Shown: positions 16,437 to 26,775 of the stretch, piece by piece
How the letters are laid out: every line of letters starts with the position of its first letter
Numbering within the stretch: position 1 is the stretch's first letter
NCBI RefSeq assembly: GCF_014779655.1
Contig: NZ_JACXYX010000005.1
Span: forward strand, 62,001 to 126,000
From: Nocardioides ganghwensis
GTDB taxonomy: Bacteria > Actinomycetota > Actinomycetes > Propionibacteriales > Nocardioidaceae
Direction of reading: 5' to 3'
Length of the DNA stretch: 64,000 nt
Translations under genes and position numbers: made by a program
Notes under the pieces: generated by a model
The model's input: the letters and a program-made list of their open reading frames with translations, nothing else
What the model was told of the DNA's origin: nothing
The model's database searches: none

Positions 16437-16772
16437 CGGCCATGCCTGCGAGCCGCCTGTGGACGGTTCACGGCCAGCGATCTCAGGGGTGGTTTCGAGG
16501 CTCGCTGCGCTCGCACCTCAACCACCGAGAGCAGGGTCTCGATACGCCCGCTCGTTCCCGTCGATGCACCGGCTCGTCCCTCACCGGCACTCAGGACACC
16601 GCCTGCGACCTTGTGCGCGTGGGGAGTGGTTTCGAGGCTCGCTTCGCTCGCACCTCAACCACCGAACGGCTGCGCTCGCACCTCAACCACCGAACGGCTT
16701 CGCTCGCACCTCGACCACCGAACGGCTGCGCTCGCACCCGACCACCGAGGCGGGGGCGATGGTTCCCGGGAG
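16437..16772. repeat. Repeat-filled intergenic region upstream of the HNH gene
   Basis: These 336 bases hold no credible gene. One complete palindromic repeat occupies 16493-16534 (GGTGGTTTCGAGG, then CTCGCACCTCAACCACC). A second begins at 16626 and continues as a 28-bp tandem array with unit starts at 16642, 16670, 16698 and 16726; each unit contains CGCTCGCACC and ends ACCACCGAACGG. The bases between (16535-16625) show nothing recognisable apart from a possible TCTCGATACGCCCGCTCG fragment of a related repeat. ORFs crossing the array are artefacts of its 28-base periodicity. Confidence 0.85.
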
Positions 16773-17495
16773 TCAGGCCGAGCAGTCGAAGGTGGGGTCC
16801 AGCTCGCTGGGTCCGGGGGCCGCGGGTTCCGCTCCGGTGAGCACCGGTCCGAACAGGTAGGCCAGGGCGTCCAGGTCGCACTGCGAGAACAACGGGTCGG
16901 GGGCGTCGCCGATCCAGCCGTAGCCCATGAGGTCCGTGCTCTCACGCAGGTTGGTGGCGTGGCCGAGGCCGAGGGCGTGGCCGAGCTCGTGGAGCGTCAC
17001 GTAGTAGAGGTACTCCGGCGTGTAGCCCTCCTCGGTGGCGAACTCCGAGGAGACGATGATGTTGCCGCAGCCCGTGGCACCGCAGATCGCGTACCCGGCG
17101 AAGACGACGCCGCCCGCGTGCGGCACGTAGTGCAGGACGATGTCGGCGGAGCTGCGCTTGGAGCCCGTCACGTCGGTCAACGTGATCTCCCCGTCGAAGC
17201 ACGCCCGGAGCACCTCGTCCCACGACTCGATGGCGTCGCGCACGGCGGCGAGATGGGCGTCGGAGACGTTGGGCGCGGCCTGCACGGAGACCGTGAGGTG
17301 GGTGTCGTCCCACACGTACTTGTTGGGGTAGTAGTAGTTGAGGATCACCAGCTCCTCGGCGTCGGACTCGGGGAGGTTGCAGTCCGCGCCGCTGCCGGCG
17401 GTGGATCCCGGCTTGGCCGACATCGCGGGCGTGGCCGCCAGGCCGAGGCTGCCCAGCAGGAGGGCCAGCACGAGAAGAAGTCGTCGAACACTCAT
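16773..17495 (-). CDS. Secreted matrixin-like zinc metalloprotease
   Basis: A 240-residue exported protein. Residues 1-25 form a signal peptide (SVRRLLLVLALLLGSLGLAA with an ASA-like cleavage region). The metzincin zinc motif HELGHALGLGH lies at ~174-184 (HExxHxxGxxH: three His ligands and a catalytic Glu). The Met-turn candidate LMGYGW follows ~10 residues later. These are hallmarks of the M10/matrixin group, and the protein is predicted to cut peptides outside the cell. Four to five cysteines in the mature part (CNL, CFD, CGATGC, CDL) may form disulfides. The ATG at 17495 has GGAG six bases upstream and gives a clean signal peptide. The substrate is unknown. It lies downstream of the MFS gene with a ~98-base gap. 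Confidence 0.85.
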   Translation of the reverse strand: MSVRRLLLVLALLLGSLGLAATPAMSAKPGSTAGSGADCNLPESDAEELVILNYYYPNKYVWDDTHLTVSVQAAPNVSDAHLAAVRDAIESWDEVLRACFDGEITLTDVTGSKRSSADIVLHYVPHAGGVVFAGYAICGATGCGNIIVSSEFATEEGYTPEYLYYVTLHELGHALGLGHATNLRESTDLMGYGWIGDAPDPLFSQCDLDALAYLFGPVLTGAEPAAPGPSELDPTFDCSA

Positions 17496-17592
17496 CGCGC
17501 GCTCCAGGTGAGGTCGGGGGAGCACGACCGAGAGCGGGCTCCCGGGGGTCTACTGACGTTACGCCGGTGGGACCTGATCGGGAAGAGGTCGA

Positions 17593-18807
17593 CTACTCGC
17601 GGGAGGGTGCCGGCGCGTCCACGTCGACGGCGCCCGGCCGGCGCCACGCGAGCGGGAGCGTCGCCAGGGCGATAGCGGCCGTCACCAGGAAGGCGGTGGT
17701 GAAGGACGTGAGGCCGGCGATGACGCCGACGGCCACCGAGCCCAGCGCCGTACCTGCGTCGAAGCCGACGTTCCACACCGCGCTCGCGAGGTTGTGGTGG
17801 CGACGGGAGACGGCCGCGAAGGAGATCATGAGCGTGAGGTTCTGCAGCCCTCCGTAGCACAGGCCGACCAGGAGCATGGCGACCAGGAAGGAGCCGACGC
17901 GGACGTCGTCGGAGCGCGCGACCGACCACGACACCAGCGCCATCCCCGCCCCCGTGAGGAGGACCAGGGGCACGAGGAAGCGCTGCGCGCCGTAGCGGTC
18001 CGCGAGCACCCCGATCCGCCACCGACTGAGCGCGGCCGACAGCCCCATCAGGAGCAGGCCGCCCGCCGCGACCGCCGAGCCGTCGACCATCTGGGGCGTG
18101 AACGTGATCAGCGCGCCGCCCGCCAACGTGACCGCCAGCAACAGCAGCATCGGCGGCAGCAGTCGGCGGTACGCGGTCGACTCCGGGTCGTGCGGATCGG
18201 GCGCCGGCGCGGTGGCGGGGTGCAGGTCCGGCGCGCTCAGCCGGAGCGAGGACGCGAGCCGGAGCGCAGCCGGGATGCCGACGAGGGGGAGGGCGCTCAC
18301 GATGAACGCCACCCAGAAGCCGACGCTCTCGGCGATCCACGGTCCGGCGGGCAGCAGCACGAGGTTCGGGAAGGCGACGGCGAGGCCGTAGGCCCCGATC
18401 GCCTCCCCGCGGCGCTTCGGGCCCACCAGGGCGGCGACGGCCGCGCTGCCGGTGACGGTGAGGACGCCGAACCCGACCCCCCGGACCGCCGAGAGCGCCA
18501 GGACCACGACGAGTCCGTCGTCCAGTGCCATCAGGACGCCCGGGACCCCCAGCAGCACCAGGCCCACGGCGAGCACCGGTCCCCACCCGAAGGTCCGCAG
18601 CGCGCGCGGGACGAGCAGCTGGGTCAGCACGGTGAACAGCAGGAGCACGCCGTTCACGAGCCCGGAGCCGGCGGTGCTCGCTCCGCCCTCGACCGCCCAC
18701 AGCGGCGCGACCGTGAGCAGCACGGCGTACCCGGAGAAGCCCGCGCACGTCATCACCGTCAACGGCGCCATGCCCGGCTGTCGCCAGATCGGCCCCCGCT
18801 CGCTCAC
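17593..18807 (-). CDS. MFS transporter
   Basis: A 404-residue membrane protein with about 12 predicted transmembrane helices, in two sets of six separated by a hydrophilic loop at ~195-215 (HPATAPAPDPHDPEST). Typical MFS-A-like motifs are present but weak (GVLADRYGAQRFLVPLV in the second half). It exports or imports an unidentified small molecule. The GTG at 18807 is preceded by TAGGCT (minus strand; plus-strand 18815-18820) with a 7-base spacer, suggesting a leaderless transcript and a separate promoter from the oxidase gene 18 bases upstream. Its position beside an amine catabolic locus suggests amine or drug transport, which is inference. Confidence 0.85.
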   Translation of the reverse strand: MSERGPIWRQPGMAPLTVMTCAGFSGYAVLLTVAPLWAVEGGASTAGSGLVNGVLLLFTVLTQLLVPRALRTFGWGPVLAVGLVLLGVPGVLMALDDGLVVVLALSAVRGVGFGVLTVTGSAAVAALVGPKRRGEAIGAYGLAVAFPNLVLLPAGPWIAESVGFWVAFIVSALPLVGIPAALRLASSLRLSAPDLHPATAPAPDPHDPESTAYRRLLPPMLLLLAVTLAGGALITFTPQMVDGSAVAAGGLLLMGLSAALSRWRIGVLADRYGAQRFLVPLVLLTGAGMALVSWSVARSDDVRVGSFLVAMLLVGLCYGGLQNLTLMISFAAVSRRHHNLASAVWNVGFDAGTALGSVAVGVIAGLTSFTTAFLVTAAIALATLPLAWRRPGAVDVDAPAPSRE

Positions 18808-18824
18808 GGCCCGCAGCCTACGGC

Positions 18825-20246
18825 TCAGGAGTCGAATCCCAGCCCGGCCCGGTCCAGCGCCCGGAGGAAGCCGTTGCGCCGCCCCTCGCGGTGGTCGGCG
18901 CGGTCGAGCGACCAGCGGGTGAGGTTGATCCCGACCGACGCCAGCGGCTCGGGCGGGAACGGGAGCGGGCGCTCGCGGACCATCCGCAGCTCCGTACGCT
19001 CCGTCGGCCGGCCGGCGAGCAGGTCGAGGAGCACCTCGGCGGCGAACCGCGTCGCGCCGACCCCGAGCCCGGTGAAGCCGGAGGCGTGGGCGACCCGCCC
19101 GCCGTGGGTCAGCCCGTAGAACGCGGCGAACTGCGTGGAGGTGTCGATGGCCCCGGCCCAGCGGTGCGTGAACCGGATCCCCTCGAGCTGCGGGAAGGTC
19201 GCGAGGAAGTGCGAGGCGAGGCGGGCGTGGCTCTCCGGGCGGTCCTCGTGGCGGACGTGGACCTGCCCGCCCGCGGGGTAGATCGCGTCGTAGCCGCCCC
19301 AGAGGATCCGGTCGTCGCGGGTCAGCCGCGAGTAGTGGAACTGGTTGGCGAGGTCGCCGAGCCCCTGCCGCCCGGCCCAGCCGATCGAGGCGAGCTGCTC
19401 GGCGGACAGCGGCTCGGTCATCAGCACGTAGTCGTAGACCGGCACCGTCATCAGCCGGTTGCGCCGCGCGAGCGAGGGGGAGACGCCACTGGCGAGCACC
19501 ACGTGGTGGGCGGTCACCTTCGCGCGGTCGGTCGACACCTCCACGACACCGCCCTCGCGCCTCAGGCCGGTGACGGTCGAGTGCTCGTGCACCTCGACGC
19601 CGAGGTCGGCGGCGACGCGCGCCAGCTCGAGGGCGAGCCGCGCGGGATGGACCAGCGCGGACGTGTCGGGCTCCAGCGCGCCGCCGAGGAACAGGGGGCT
19701 GTCGATCTCGGCCCGTACGGCGGTCGCGTCGAGGACGTGCGTCGATCCCTGCAGCCAGGCGAGCTGGTGCTCCTCGACCGCGACCGACAGCGCGCCGGTG
19801 CGCTCCCACTCGCAGGCCAGGCCGAGGTCGCGGACGTCGGCCTCGAAGGCGTCGAGGTTCTCGCGGCCGAGCCGCGCCAGGGTGTCGTACTCCTCGGGCC
19901 AGCGGGAGCGACCGTTCTCCTCGCCGTGGGTGATCGAGGCGTCGCAGAAGCCGCCGTTGCGACCCGATGCCGCCCAGCCGACGGTGTGCGCCTCCAGCAG
20001 CACCACCCGGCGACCGGGATCGCGGCGCTTCGCGTGCACCGCGGTCCACAGCCCGAGGTAGCCCCCGCCCACGACCACCAGGTCCGCGCGCGCCGACGCG
20101 GTGAGCGGGGCGTACGCCGCCACTGATCCCGCGCCAACCGCCACGTCCTCCAGCCAGAACACGCCCAGCTCACTGCCGGCCAGCGACTGCGCGACGAGCC
20201 GCGGGTCGGGCGCGTTGCGCTCGTAGGCGGTGAGGTGGCTGCTCAC
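18825..20246 (-). CDS. FAD-dependent amine oxidoreductase (PuuB-like)
   Basis: A 473-residue DAO-family flavoenzyme. The FAD-binding Rossmann motif DLVVVGGGYLGLWTAVHAKRR is at ~50, followed by VVLLEAHTVGWAASGRNGGF, where the SGRNGG segment is typical of gamma-glutamylputrescine and related amine oxidases. The C-terminal GFTGLGVGATRFAAEVLLDLL closes the FAD site. It would oxidise a primary or secondary amine, giving an aldehyde, ammonia and H2O2. The GTG start overlaps the stop of the aminotransferase (GTGA), so the two are translationally coupled. Neighbours (aminotransferase, CoA-acylating semialdehyde dehydrogenase, aldehyde dehydrogenase, PucR) fit polyamine or beta-alanine degradation. 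The exact amine is not known. Confidence 0.87.
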   Translation of the reverse strand: MSSHLTAYERNAPDPRLVAQSLAGSELGVFWLEDVAVGAGSVAAYAPLTASARADLVVVGGGYLGLWTAVHAKRRDPGRRVVLLEAHTVGWAASGRNGGFCDASITHGEENGRSRWPEEYDTLARLGRENLDAFEADVRDLGLACEWERTGALSVAVEEHQLAWLQGSTHVLDATAVRAEIDSPLFLGGALEPDTSALVHPARLALELARVAADLGVEVHEHSTVTGLRREGGVVEVSTDRAKVTAHHVVLASGVSPSLARRNRLMTVPVYDYVLMTEPLSAEQLASIGWAGRQGLGDLANQFHYSRLTRDDRILWGGYDAIYPAGGQVHVRHEDRPESHARLASHFLATFPQLEGIRFTHRWAGAIDTSTQFAAFYGLTHGGRVAHASGFTGLGVGATRFAAEVLLDLLAGRPTERTELRMVRERPLPFPPEPLASVGINLTRWSLDRADHREGRRNGFLRALDRAGLGFDS

Positions 20247-21605
20247 CCCGCCGCAGCCGCCAGCGCGGCGTCGAGGATCGCCAGGCCCTCGCGGGCCTCG
20301 TCGTCGGTGGTGGTCAGCGGGGGCACGACGTGGATGCGGTTGAAGTTGCTGAACGGCAGCATCCCGCGCTCCTGGCAGCCCTTCACGACCGCGGACACCT
20401 CCGGGCTCGAGCCGCCGTACGGCGCCAGCGGCTCCCGCGTCTCCCGGTCGCTGACCAGCTCGACGGCCCAGAAGGCGCCGGTGCCGCGCACCTCGCCGAT
20501 CCACGCGTGCTTCTCGGCGAGCGCCAGCAGGCCGGGGCCGATCACCTCGGCGCCGAGCCGGTCGGCACGGCCGACGAGGTCGTCGTCCTCCATCGTGCGG
20601 ATCGTCGCGACGGCCGCGGCACAGGCCAGCGGGTGCCCGGAGTAGGTCAGCCCGCCGGGGTAGGCGCGGTGCGCGAAGGTCGCGTGGATCTCGTCGCTGA
20701 TCGCCACGCCGCCGAGCGGGACGTAGCCCGAGTTCACGCCCTTGGCGAAGGTCAGCAGGTCGGGCGTGACGTCTCCGTGCTCGACGGCGAACCACCGGCC
20801 CGAGCGGCCGAAGCCCGACATCACCTCGTCCGCGACGAGCACGATGCCGTGGCGGTCGCAGATCTCGCGCACCCCGGCGAGGTAGCCCGGCGGCGGGACC
20901 ATGATCCCGGCCGTGCCGGGGATCGCCTCGAGCACGATCGCGGCGACCGTCGAGGGACCCTCCAGGGCCACGACCTGCTCGAGGTGCTCCAGCGCGCGCT
21001 GGCACTCCTCGGCCTCGGTGGTCGCGTGGAACGCGCTGCGGTAGAGGAACGGGCCGAAGAAGTGGACCGTGCCCGTCGAGCCGTGGTCGCTGGCCCACCG
21101 GCGCGGGTCGCCGGTCATGTTGACCGCGAGGTGCGTGCCGCCGTGGTAGCTGCGGTAGGTCGTCAGCACCTTGTGCCGGCCGGTGTGCAGCCGCGCCATC
21201 CGTACGGCGTGCTCGTTGGCGTCGGCGCCGCCGTTGGTGAAGAAGACGTGGTCGAGGTCGCCGGGCGTGTGGCTCGCGATCAGCCGGGCCGCCTCGGAGC
21301 GGGTGCCGTTGGCGAAGGCCGGCGCGACCGTGCACAGCGTCGCGGCCTGCTCCTGGATCGCGGCGACGATCCGCGGGTGCTGGTGGCCGAGGTTGGTGAA
21401 GACCAGCTGCGAGGTGAAGTCGAGGTAGCACCTGCCGGCGCCGTCCCAGACGTGGCTGCCCTCGGCCCTCGTGATCACCATCGGGCTGATCTCGGCCTGC
21501 GCCGACCAGGAGTGGAAGACGTGCGCGCGGTCGAGCTCGTACGCCCGCGCGGCGTCGTGGGTCCCTGACAAGTCACTGCTCAGGTCGGTGAGGTCGTTCA
21601 TCAGC

Positions 21606-21613
<8 letters not shown>
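20243..21613 (-). CDS. Class III omega-aminotransferase
   Basis: A 456-residue PLP enzyme of the class III (beta-alanine:pyruvate / putrescine) aminotransferase family. FTNGGADANEHAVRMAR binds the cofactor phosphate, YRSYHGGTH is characteristic, VADEVMSGFGRSGRWFA holds the Asp that contacts the PLP ring nitrogen, and TFAKGVNSGYVPLGG contains the Schiff-base Lys (~residue 289). It moves an omega-amino group to a keto acid, producing a semialdehyde. The downstream oxidase starts within its stop codon and the upstream mmsA overlaps its start by 8 bases, so the three form one operon. The product would suit MmsA as substrate if the amine donor is beta-alanine (malonate semialdehyde). The ATG 4 codons inside is an alternative start. 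Confidence 0.9.
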
Positions 21614-23192
<1,579 letters not shown>

Positions 23193-23297
23193 GCCGCCAT
23201 CCTGCGCGCCGGCCACGACGGACGCGGGTGTCGGATCGTCGGCATCGGCCCGAGTTGTCGGACACTTCGTCACCCTGCTCACGCGTAGGCTGCACCC

Positions 23298-24941
23298 GTG
23301 GTCGACAGGACGTCCGGCGTGACGCTCCGGGAGGCGCTGGCCCTGCCCGCCTTCCGCCGGGCCGCGCCCGAGGTCGTCGCCGGGGCCGCAGGGTCCGCCC
23401 GCCCGATCCGCTGGGTGCACGCCACCGAGCGCCTCGACGTCGGCCAGCTGCTCCGCGAGGGCGACCTGCTGCTGACGATGGGCACCGGGCTGCCGGCCGA
23501 CGACGACGCGGCGGGCCTGACCGCCTTCGTCGACGAGCTCGCCGACGTCGGCAGCGCGGGGATGGTCGTCGAGCTCGGTCGCCGCTGGGAGTCCGCGCTC
23601 CCCGACGCCCTCGTCACGGCGTGCGAGCGCTACGGCCTGCCGCTGGTCGTGCTGGGTCGCGAGACCAGGTTCGCCGCGCTGGCGCAGGAGATCGGCGAGC
23701 GCGTCGTCGACCAGCAGCTCACCGAGCTGCGCGAGGCGCAGCGCGTGCACGAGACGTTCACCGAGCTCAGCTTCGGCCAGGCCGGCCCCGCCGAGATCCT
23801 CCGCGCAGTGCAGCGCCTCGCCGACGGCCCGGTCGTCGTCGAGAACGCCCAGCACCGCCCCCTCGACTACTTCGCCGGCCCCGACGACCCCGGCGGCTTC
23901 CTCGACGGCTGGCCCGCCCGCTCACGCCGGGTCGAGGTGACCGGCCGCACCGGCTGGGACGCCGCCAACGGCTGGCTGGTCACCCGGCTCGGCACCGCCG
24001 ACCAGGTGTGGGGGCGGCTCGTGATCGGCTCGCCCGAGGCGCCGTCGCAGCGGCTCGTCGCGGTCGCCGAGCGGGCGGCCGCCGCGCTGGCGCTGCACCG
24101 GCTGCACGACCGCGACCGCGGCACGCTCATGCGGCGCACCCACCTCGAGCTGCTGACCGGGCTCCTCGCCGACCGCGGCTCCGACGACACCGGCTCCGAC
24201 GAGGTGGGGCGCCGGTGCGAGCTCGCGGGCTTCCCGGTGCGGCGACGCACCTTCGTCGGGCTCGTCGTCCGCCCGCGCATCGGCACGGGCGCCCCCGCCG
24301 ACCTCGACGAGGTCGCCGCCACCGTGGTGCGCGCCGCCCACGGCCTCCGGCTGCCCGCCCTGGTCTGCGAGGTGGACCGCGACCTGCGCGTGCTCGTGTC
24401 GGCGCCCCCGGCCGCCGACGTCGACGACCTCGTCGACCGGCTCGCGGCGCGCGTGCTGCCCCACCACGACGTCGTGGTCGCCGCCGGTCGTGCGGTCGCC
24501 GACCGCGGTGGCGTCGCGCGTACGGTCACCGAGGCCGGGCAGGTCGCCGACGCCGCGCCGCAGGCCCGGCGTGAGCAGGACCCCGACGTGCACCGGCTCG
24601 CCGACCTCCACCTGCGCGGCCTGCTGGCGCTGCTCGGCGAGGACGAGCGGGTCCGCCTGTTCGTCGAGCGCGAGCTCGGCCCGCTCGAGCGGCACGACCG
24701 CGCCGACGGCTCGCGCACCGACCTCCTCGCCGCGCTCCGCGCCCTGCTGCTCCACCCGGCCAGCAAGACCGAGGCCGCGGCCTCCCTGCACCTGTCGCGC
24801 GCCGCCTTCTACGACAGGCTCGCCCGGATCGAGGCGGTCCTCGACGCCGACCTCGACGACCCGGACGTCCGCGTGTCCCTCCACGTCGCGCTGGTCGCTC
24901 GGGAGATGGCTGACGAACTGTTCGGCAGGCCGCCGAAGTGA
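23298..24941 (+). CDS. PucR-family transcriptional regulator
   Basis: A 547-residue regulator with the standard three-part layout: an N-terminal PucR domain (~5-125, TLREALALPAFRRAAPEVVAG), a central GGDEF-like CdaR region (~300-410) and a C-terminal PucR helix-turn-helix (~470-535, LLLHPASKTEAAASLHLSRAAFYDRLARIEAVL). Members control purine, polyamine, proline and GABA catabolism. Divergent orientation from mmsA/aminotransferase/oxidase and co-orientation with the cupin and aldehyde dehydrogenase make it the likely local regulator of amine degradation. TAGGCT at 23286-23291, 6 bases before the GTG, suggests a leaderless mRNA. The stop overlaps a possible early cupin start. Confidence 0.9.
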   Translation: MVDRTSGVTLREALALPAFRRAAPEVVAGAAGSARPIRWVHATERLDVGQLLREGDLLLTMGTGLPADDDAAGLTAFVDELADVGSAGMVVELGRRWESALPDALVTACERYGLPLVVLGRETRFAALAQEIGERVVDQQLTELREAQRVHETFTELSFGQAGPAEILRAVQRLADGPVVVENAQHRPLDYFAGPDDPGGFLDGWPARSRRVEVTGRTGWDAANGWLVTRLGTADQVWGRLVIGSPEAPSQRLVAVAERAAAALALHRLHDRDRGTLMRRTHLELLTGLLADRGSDDTGSDEVGRRCELAGFPVRRRTFVGLVVRPRIGTGAPADLDEVAATVVRAAHGLRLPALVCEVDRDLRVLVSAPPAADVDDLVDRLAARVLPHHDVVVAAGRAVADRGGVARTVTEAGQVADAAPQARREQDPDVHRLADLHLRGLLALLGEDERVRLFVERELGPLERHDRADGSRTDLLAALRALLLHPASKTEAAASLHLSRAAFYDRLARIEAVLDADLDDPDVRVSLHVALVAREMADELFGRPPK

Positions 24942-24982
24942 CGACAGATCGTCGGTCCGCGGCGGTGGCGCAGGTGGGGACG

Positions 24983-25315
24983 ATGCTGGGCATGAACCGT
25001 GTGCTGGACGTCGACACCCTCGTGCCGACCGCGCCGCTCGACCCGGGCACCGTCGTCGACGGGTCGCCGGAGGCCGGTTCCCGCGCGCTCGCCGCCGTCG
25101 CCGGGGTGGAGGTCGGGGTGTGGCAGATGACCCCCGGCACCGCGACCGACGTCGAGGTCGACGAGGTGTTCGTCGTGCTGTCCGGCTCGGGCACGGTGTC
25201 CTTCGACGACGGCGAGCGGGTCGACCTCGGCCCCGGCAGCGTCGTACGCCTGCGCGCCGGCGAGCACACCACCTGGGTCGTCCGCGAGACGATCCGCAAG
25301 ATCTACGTCGCCTGA
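24983..25315 (+). CDS. Cupin domain protein
   Basis: A 110-residue single cupin_3 (DUF861-type) beta-barrel. EVDEVFVVLSGSGTVSFDDGERVDLGPGSVVRL contains the G(X)5-type turn and a reduced metal-binding set (E, E and the late H in AGEHTTW), as in related cupins of polyamine loci. It might bind a pathway intermediate or metal; its catalytic role is unknown. The ATG at 24983 is preceded by GGTGGGGA at good spacing. The frame also allows a GTG at 24938 overlapping the pucR stop, and an ATG at 24992. It sits 28 bases upstream of the aldehyde dehydrogenase in the same operon. Confidence 0.82.
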   Translation: MLGMNRVLDVDTLVPTAPLDPGTVVDGSPEAGSRALAAVAGVEVGVWQMTPGTATDVEVDEVFVVLSGSGTVSFDDGERVDLGPGSVVRLRAGEHTTWVVRETIRKIYVA

Positions 25316-25343
25316 CGAGCAGGCCGGAGCCAGAGGGAGACCC

Positions 25344-26771
25344 ATGAGCGAGACCATCCGCAACTTCATCGACGGCGAGCTGGTCGCCTCGGCCGCCACC
25401 GAGCTCATCGACCTCGTCGACCCGGTCACCGGAGAGCCCGACGGCCGGTCCCCGGTCTCGACGCACGACGAGGTCGACCGGGCGTACGCCGCCGCCGAGC
25501 GCGCGTCGGCGTCGTGGAAGCGGCTCACCCCCGGGGCACGGCAGGCCCACCTCCTCGACCTCGCCACCGCGATCGCCGAGCGCCGCGACGAGATCAGCCG
25601 GGTGCAGGCCCGCGACACCGGCCAGCCGGTGCGCTACATCGCCAGCGAGGAGGTCGACCAGGGCGTCGACCAGCTGCGCTTCTTCGCCGGCGCCGCGCGG
25701 CTGCTCGAGGGCAAGTCGTCGGGCGAGTACCTCGAGGGCCACACGTCGGCCATCCGCCGCGAGCCGATCGGCGTGGTCGGCCAGGTGACGCCGTGGAACT
25801 ACCCCTTCGCGATGGCGATCTGGAAGATCGCGCCCGCGCTCGCCGCCGGCAACACGATCGTGCTCAAGCCCAGCGACACCACCCCGCGCTCGACCGTGCT
25901 GCTCGCCGAGATCGCCGGCGACGTCCTGCCGCCCGGCGTGCTCAACGTGGTCAACGGCGACGCCTCCACCGGCCGCTACCTCGTCGAGCACCCCACCCCC
26001 GGTCTCGTCGCGATCACCGGGTCGGTGCGCGCCGGCATCGAGGTCGCCACCTCGGCGGCCAGGAACCTCAAGCGCGTCCACCTCGAGCTCGGCGGCAAGG
26101 CGCCCGTCGTGGTGATGCCCGACGCCGACCTGCCCCGCGCCGCCGAGATGATCGCGGCCGCCGCCTACTTCAACGCCGGCCAGGACTGCACCGCCGCGAC
26201 CCGCGTCATCGCCCACGCGAGCGTCCACGACGAGCTCGTCGACCTGCTGGTCAAGGAGGCCGAGGGCACCCGCCCCGGGCCGCCGTCGGACGAGGAGGCG
26301 GACTACGGCCCGCTCAACAACGCCGGCCACCTCGCCAAGGTGGAGGCGTTCCTCACCGGCCTGCCCGACCACGCCACCGTCCGCACCGGCGGCGCCCGGC
26401 ACGGCGACGCGGGGTTCTTCTTCGCGCCGACGGTCGTCACGGGCGTGCGCCAGGACGACCGCATCGTGCAGGAGGAGGTCTTCGGGCCGGTGCTCACCGT
26501 GCAGTCCTTCGACGACGAGGCAGACGCGGTGGCGATGGCCAACGGCGTGCCGTACGGCCTCGCCGCCAGCGTGTGGACCCGCGACGTCGGGGTCGCCGAC
26601 CGGCTCACCCGCGAGCTCGACTTCGGCTGCGTGTGGGTCAACACCCACATCCCGTTCGTCTCCGAGATGCCGCACGGCGGGTTCGGGTCGTCGGGCTACG
26701 GCAAGGACCTGTCGGGCTACGGGTTCGACGACTACACGCGCATCAAGCACGTGATGACCGCCCACTACTGA
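25344..26771 (+). CDS. Aldehyde dehydrogenase (gamma-aminobutyraldehyde dehydrogenase-like)
   Basis: A 475-residue NAD(P)-dependent aldehyde dehydrogenase. QVTPWNYPFAMAIWKIAPALAAGN binds the cofactor, ELGGKAPVVVMPDAD contains the general-base Glu (~residue 248), NAGQDCTAATRV holds the catalytic Cys (~residue 282), and EEVFGPVLTVQSF is the conserved substrate-tunnel motif. It most resembles PatD/PuuC-type enzymes that oxidise aminoaldehydes from putrescine. GAGGGAGA precedes the ATG. With the PuuB-like oxidase across the pucR divide, it would remove the aldehyde that oxidase makes. Substrate assignment relies on context. Confidence 0.88.
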   Translation: MSETIRNFIDGELVASAATELIDLVDPVTGEPDGRSPVSTHDEVDRAYAAAERASASWKRLTPGARQAHLLDLATAIAERRDEISRVQARDTGQPVRYIASEEVDQGVDQLRFFAGAARLLEGKSSGEYLEGHTSAIRREPIGVVGQVTPWNYPFAMAIWKIAPALAAGNTIVLKPSDTTPRSTVLLAEIAGDVLPPGVLNVVNGDASTGRYLVEHPTPGLVAITGSVRAGIEVATSAARNLKRVHLELGGKAPVVVMPDADLPRAAEMIAAAAYFNAGQDCTAATRVIAHASVHDELVDLLVKEAEGTRPGPPSDEEADYGPLNNAGHLAKVEAFLTGLPDHATVRTGGARHGDAGFFFAPTVVTGVRQDDRIVQEEVFGPVLTVQSFDDEADAVAMANGVPYGLAASVWTRDVGVADRLTRELDFGCVWVNTHIPFVSEMPHGGFGSSGYGKDLSGYGFDDYTRIKHVMTAHY

Positions 26772-26775
26772 GGCG

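Noticed and set aside
16626..16752. Possible CRISPR array of 28-bp repeats
   Set aside because: The 28-bp units abut without spacers and are derived from one arm of a palindromic repeat.
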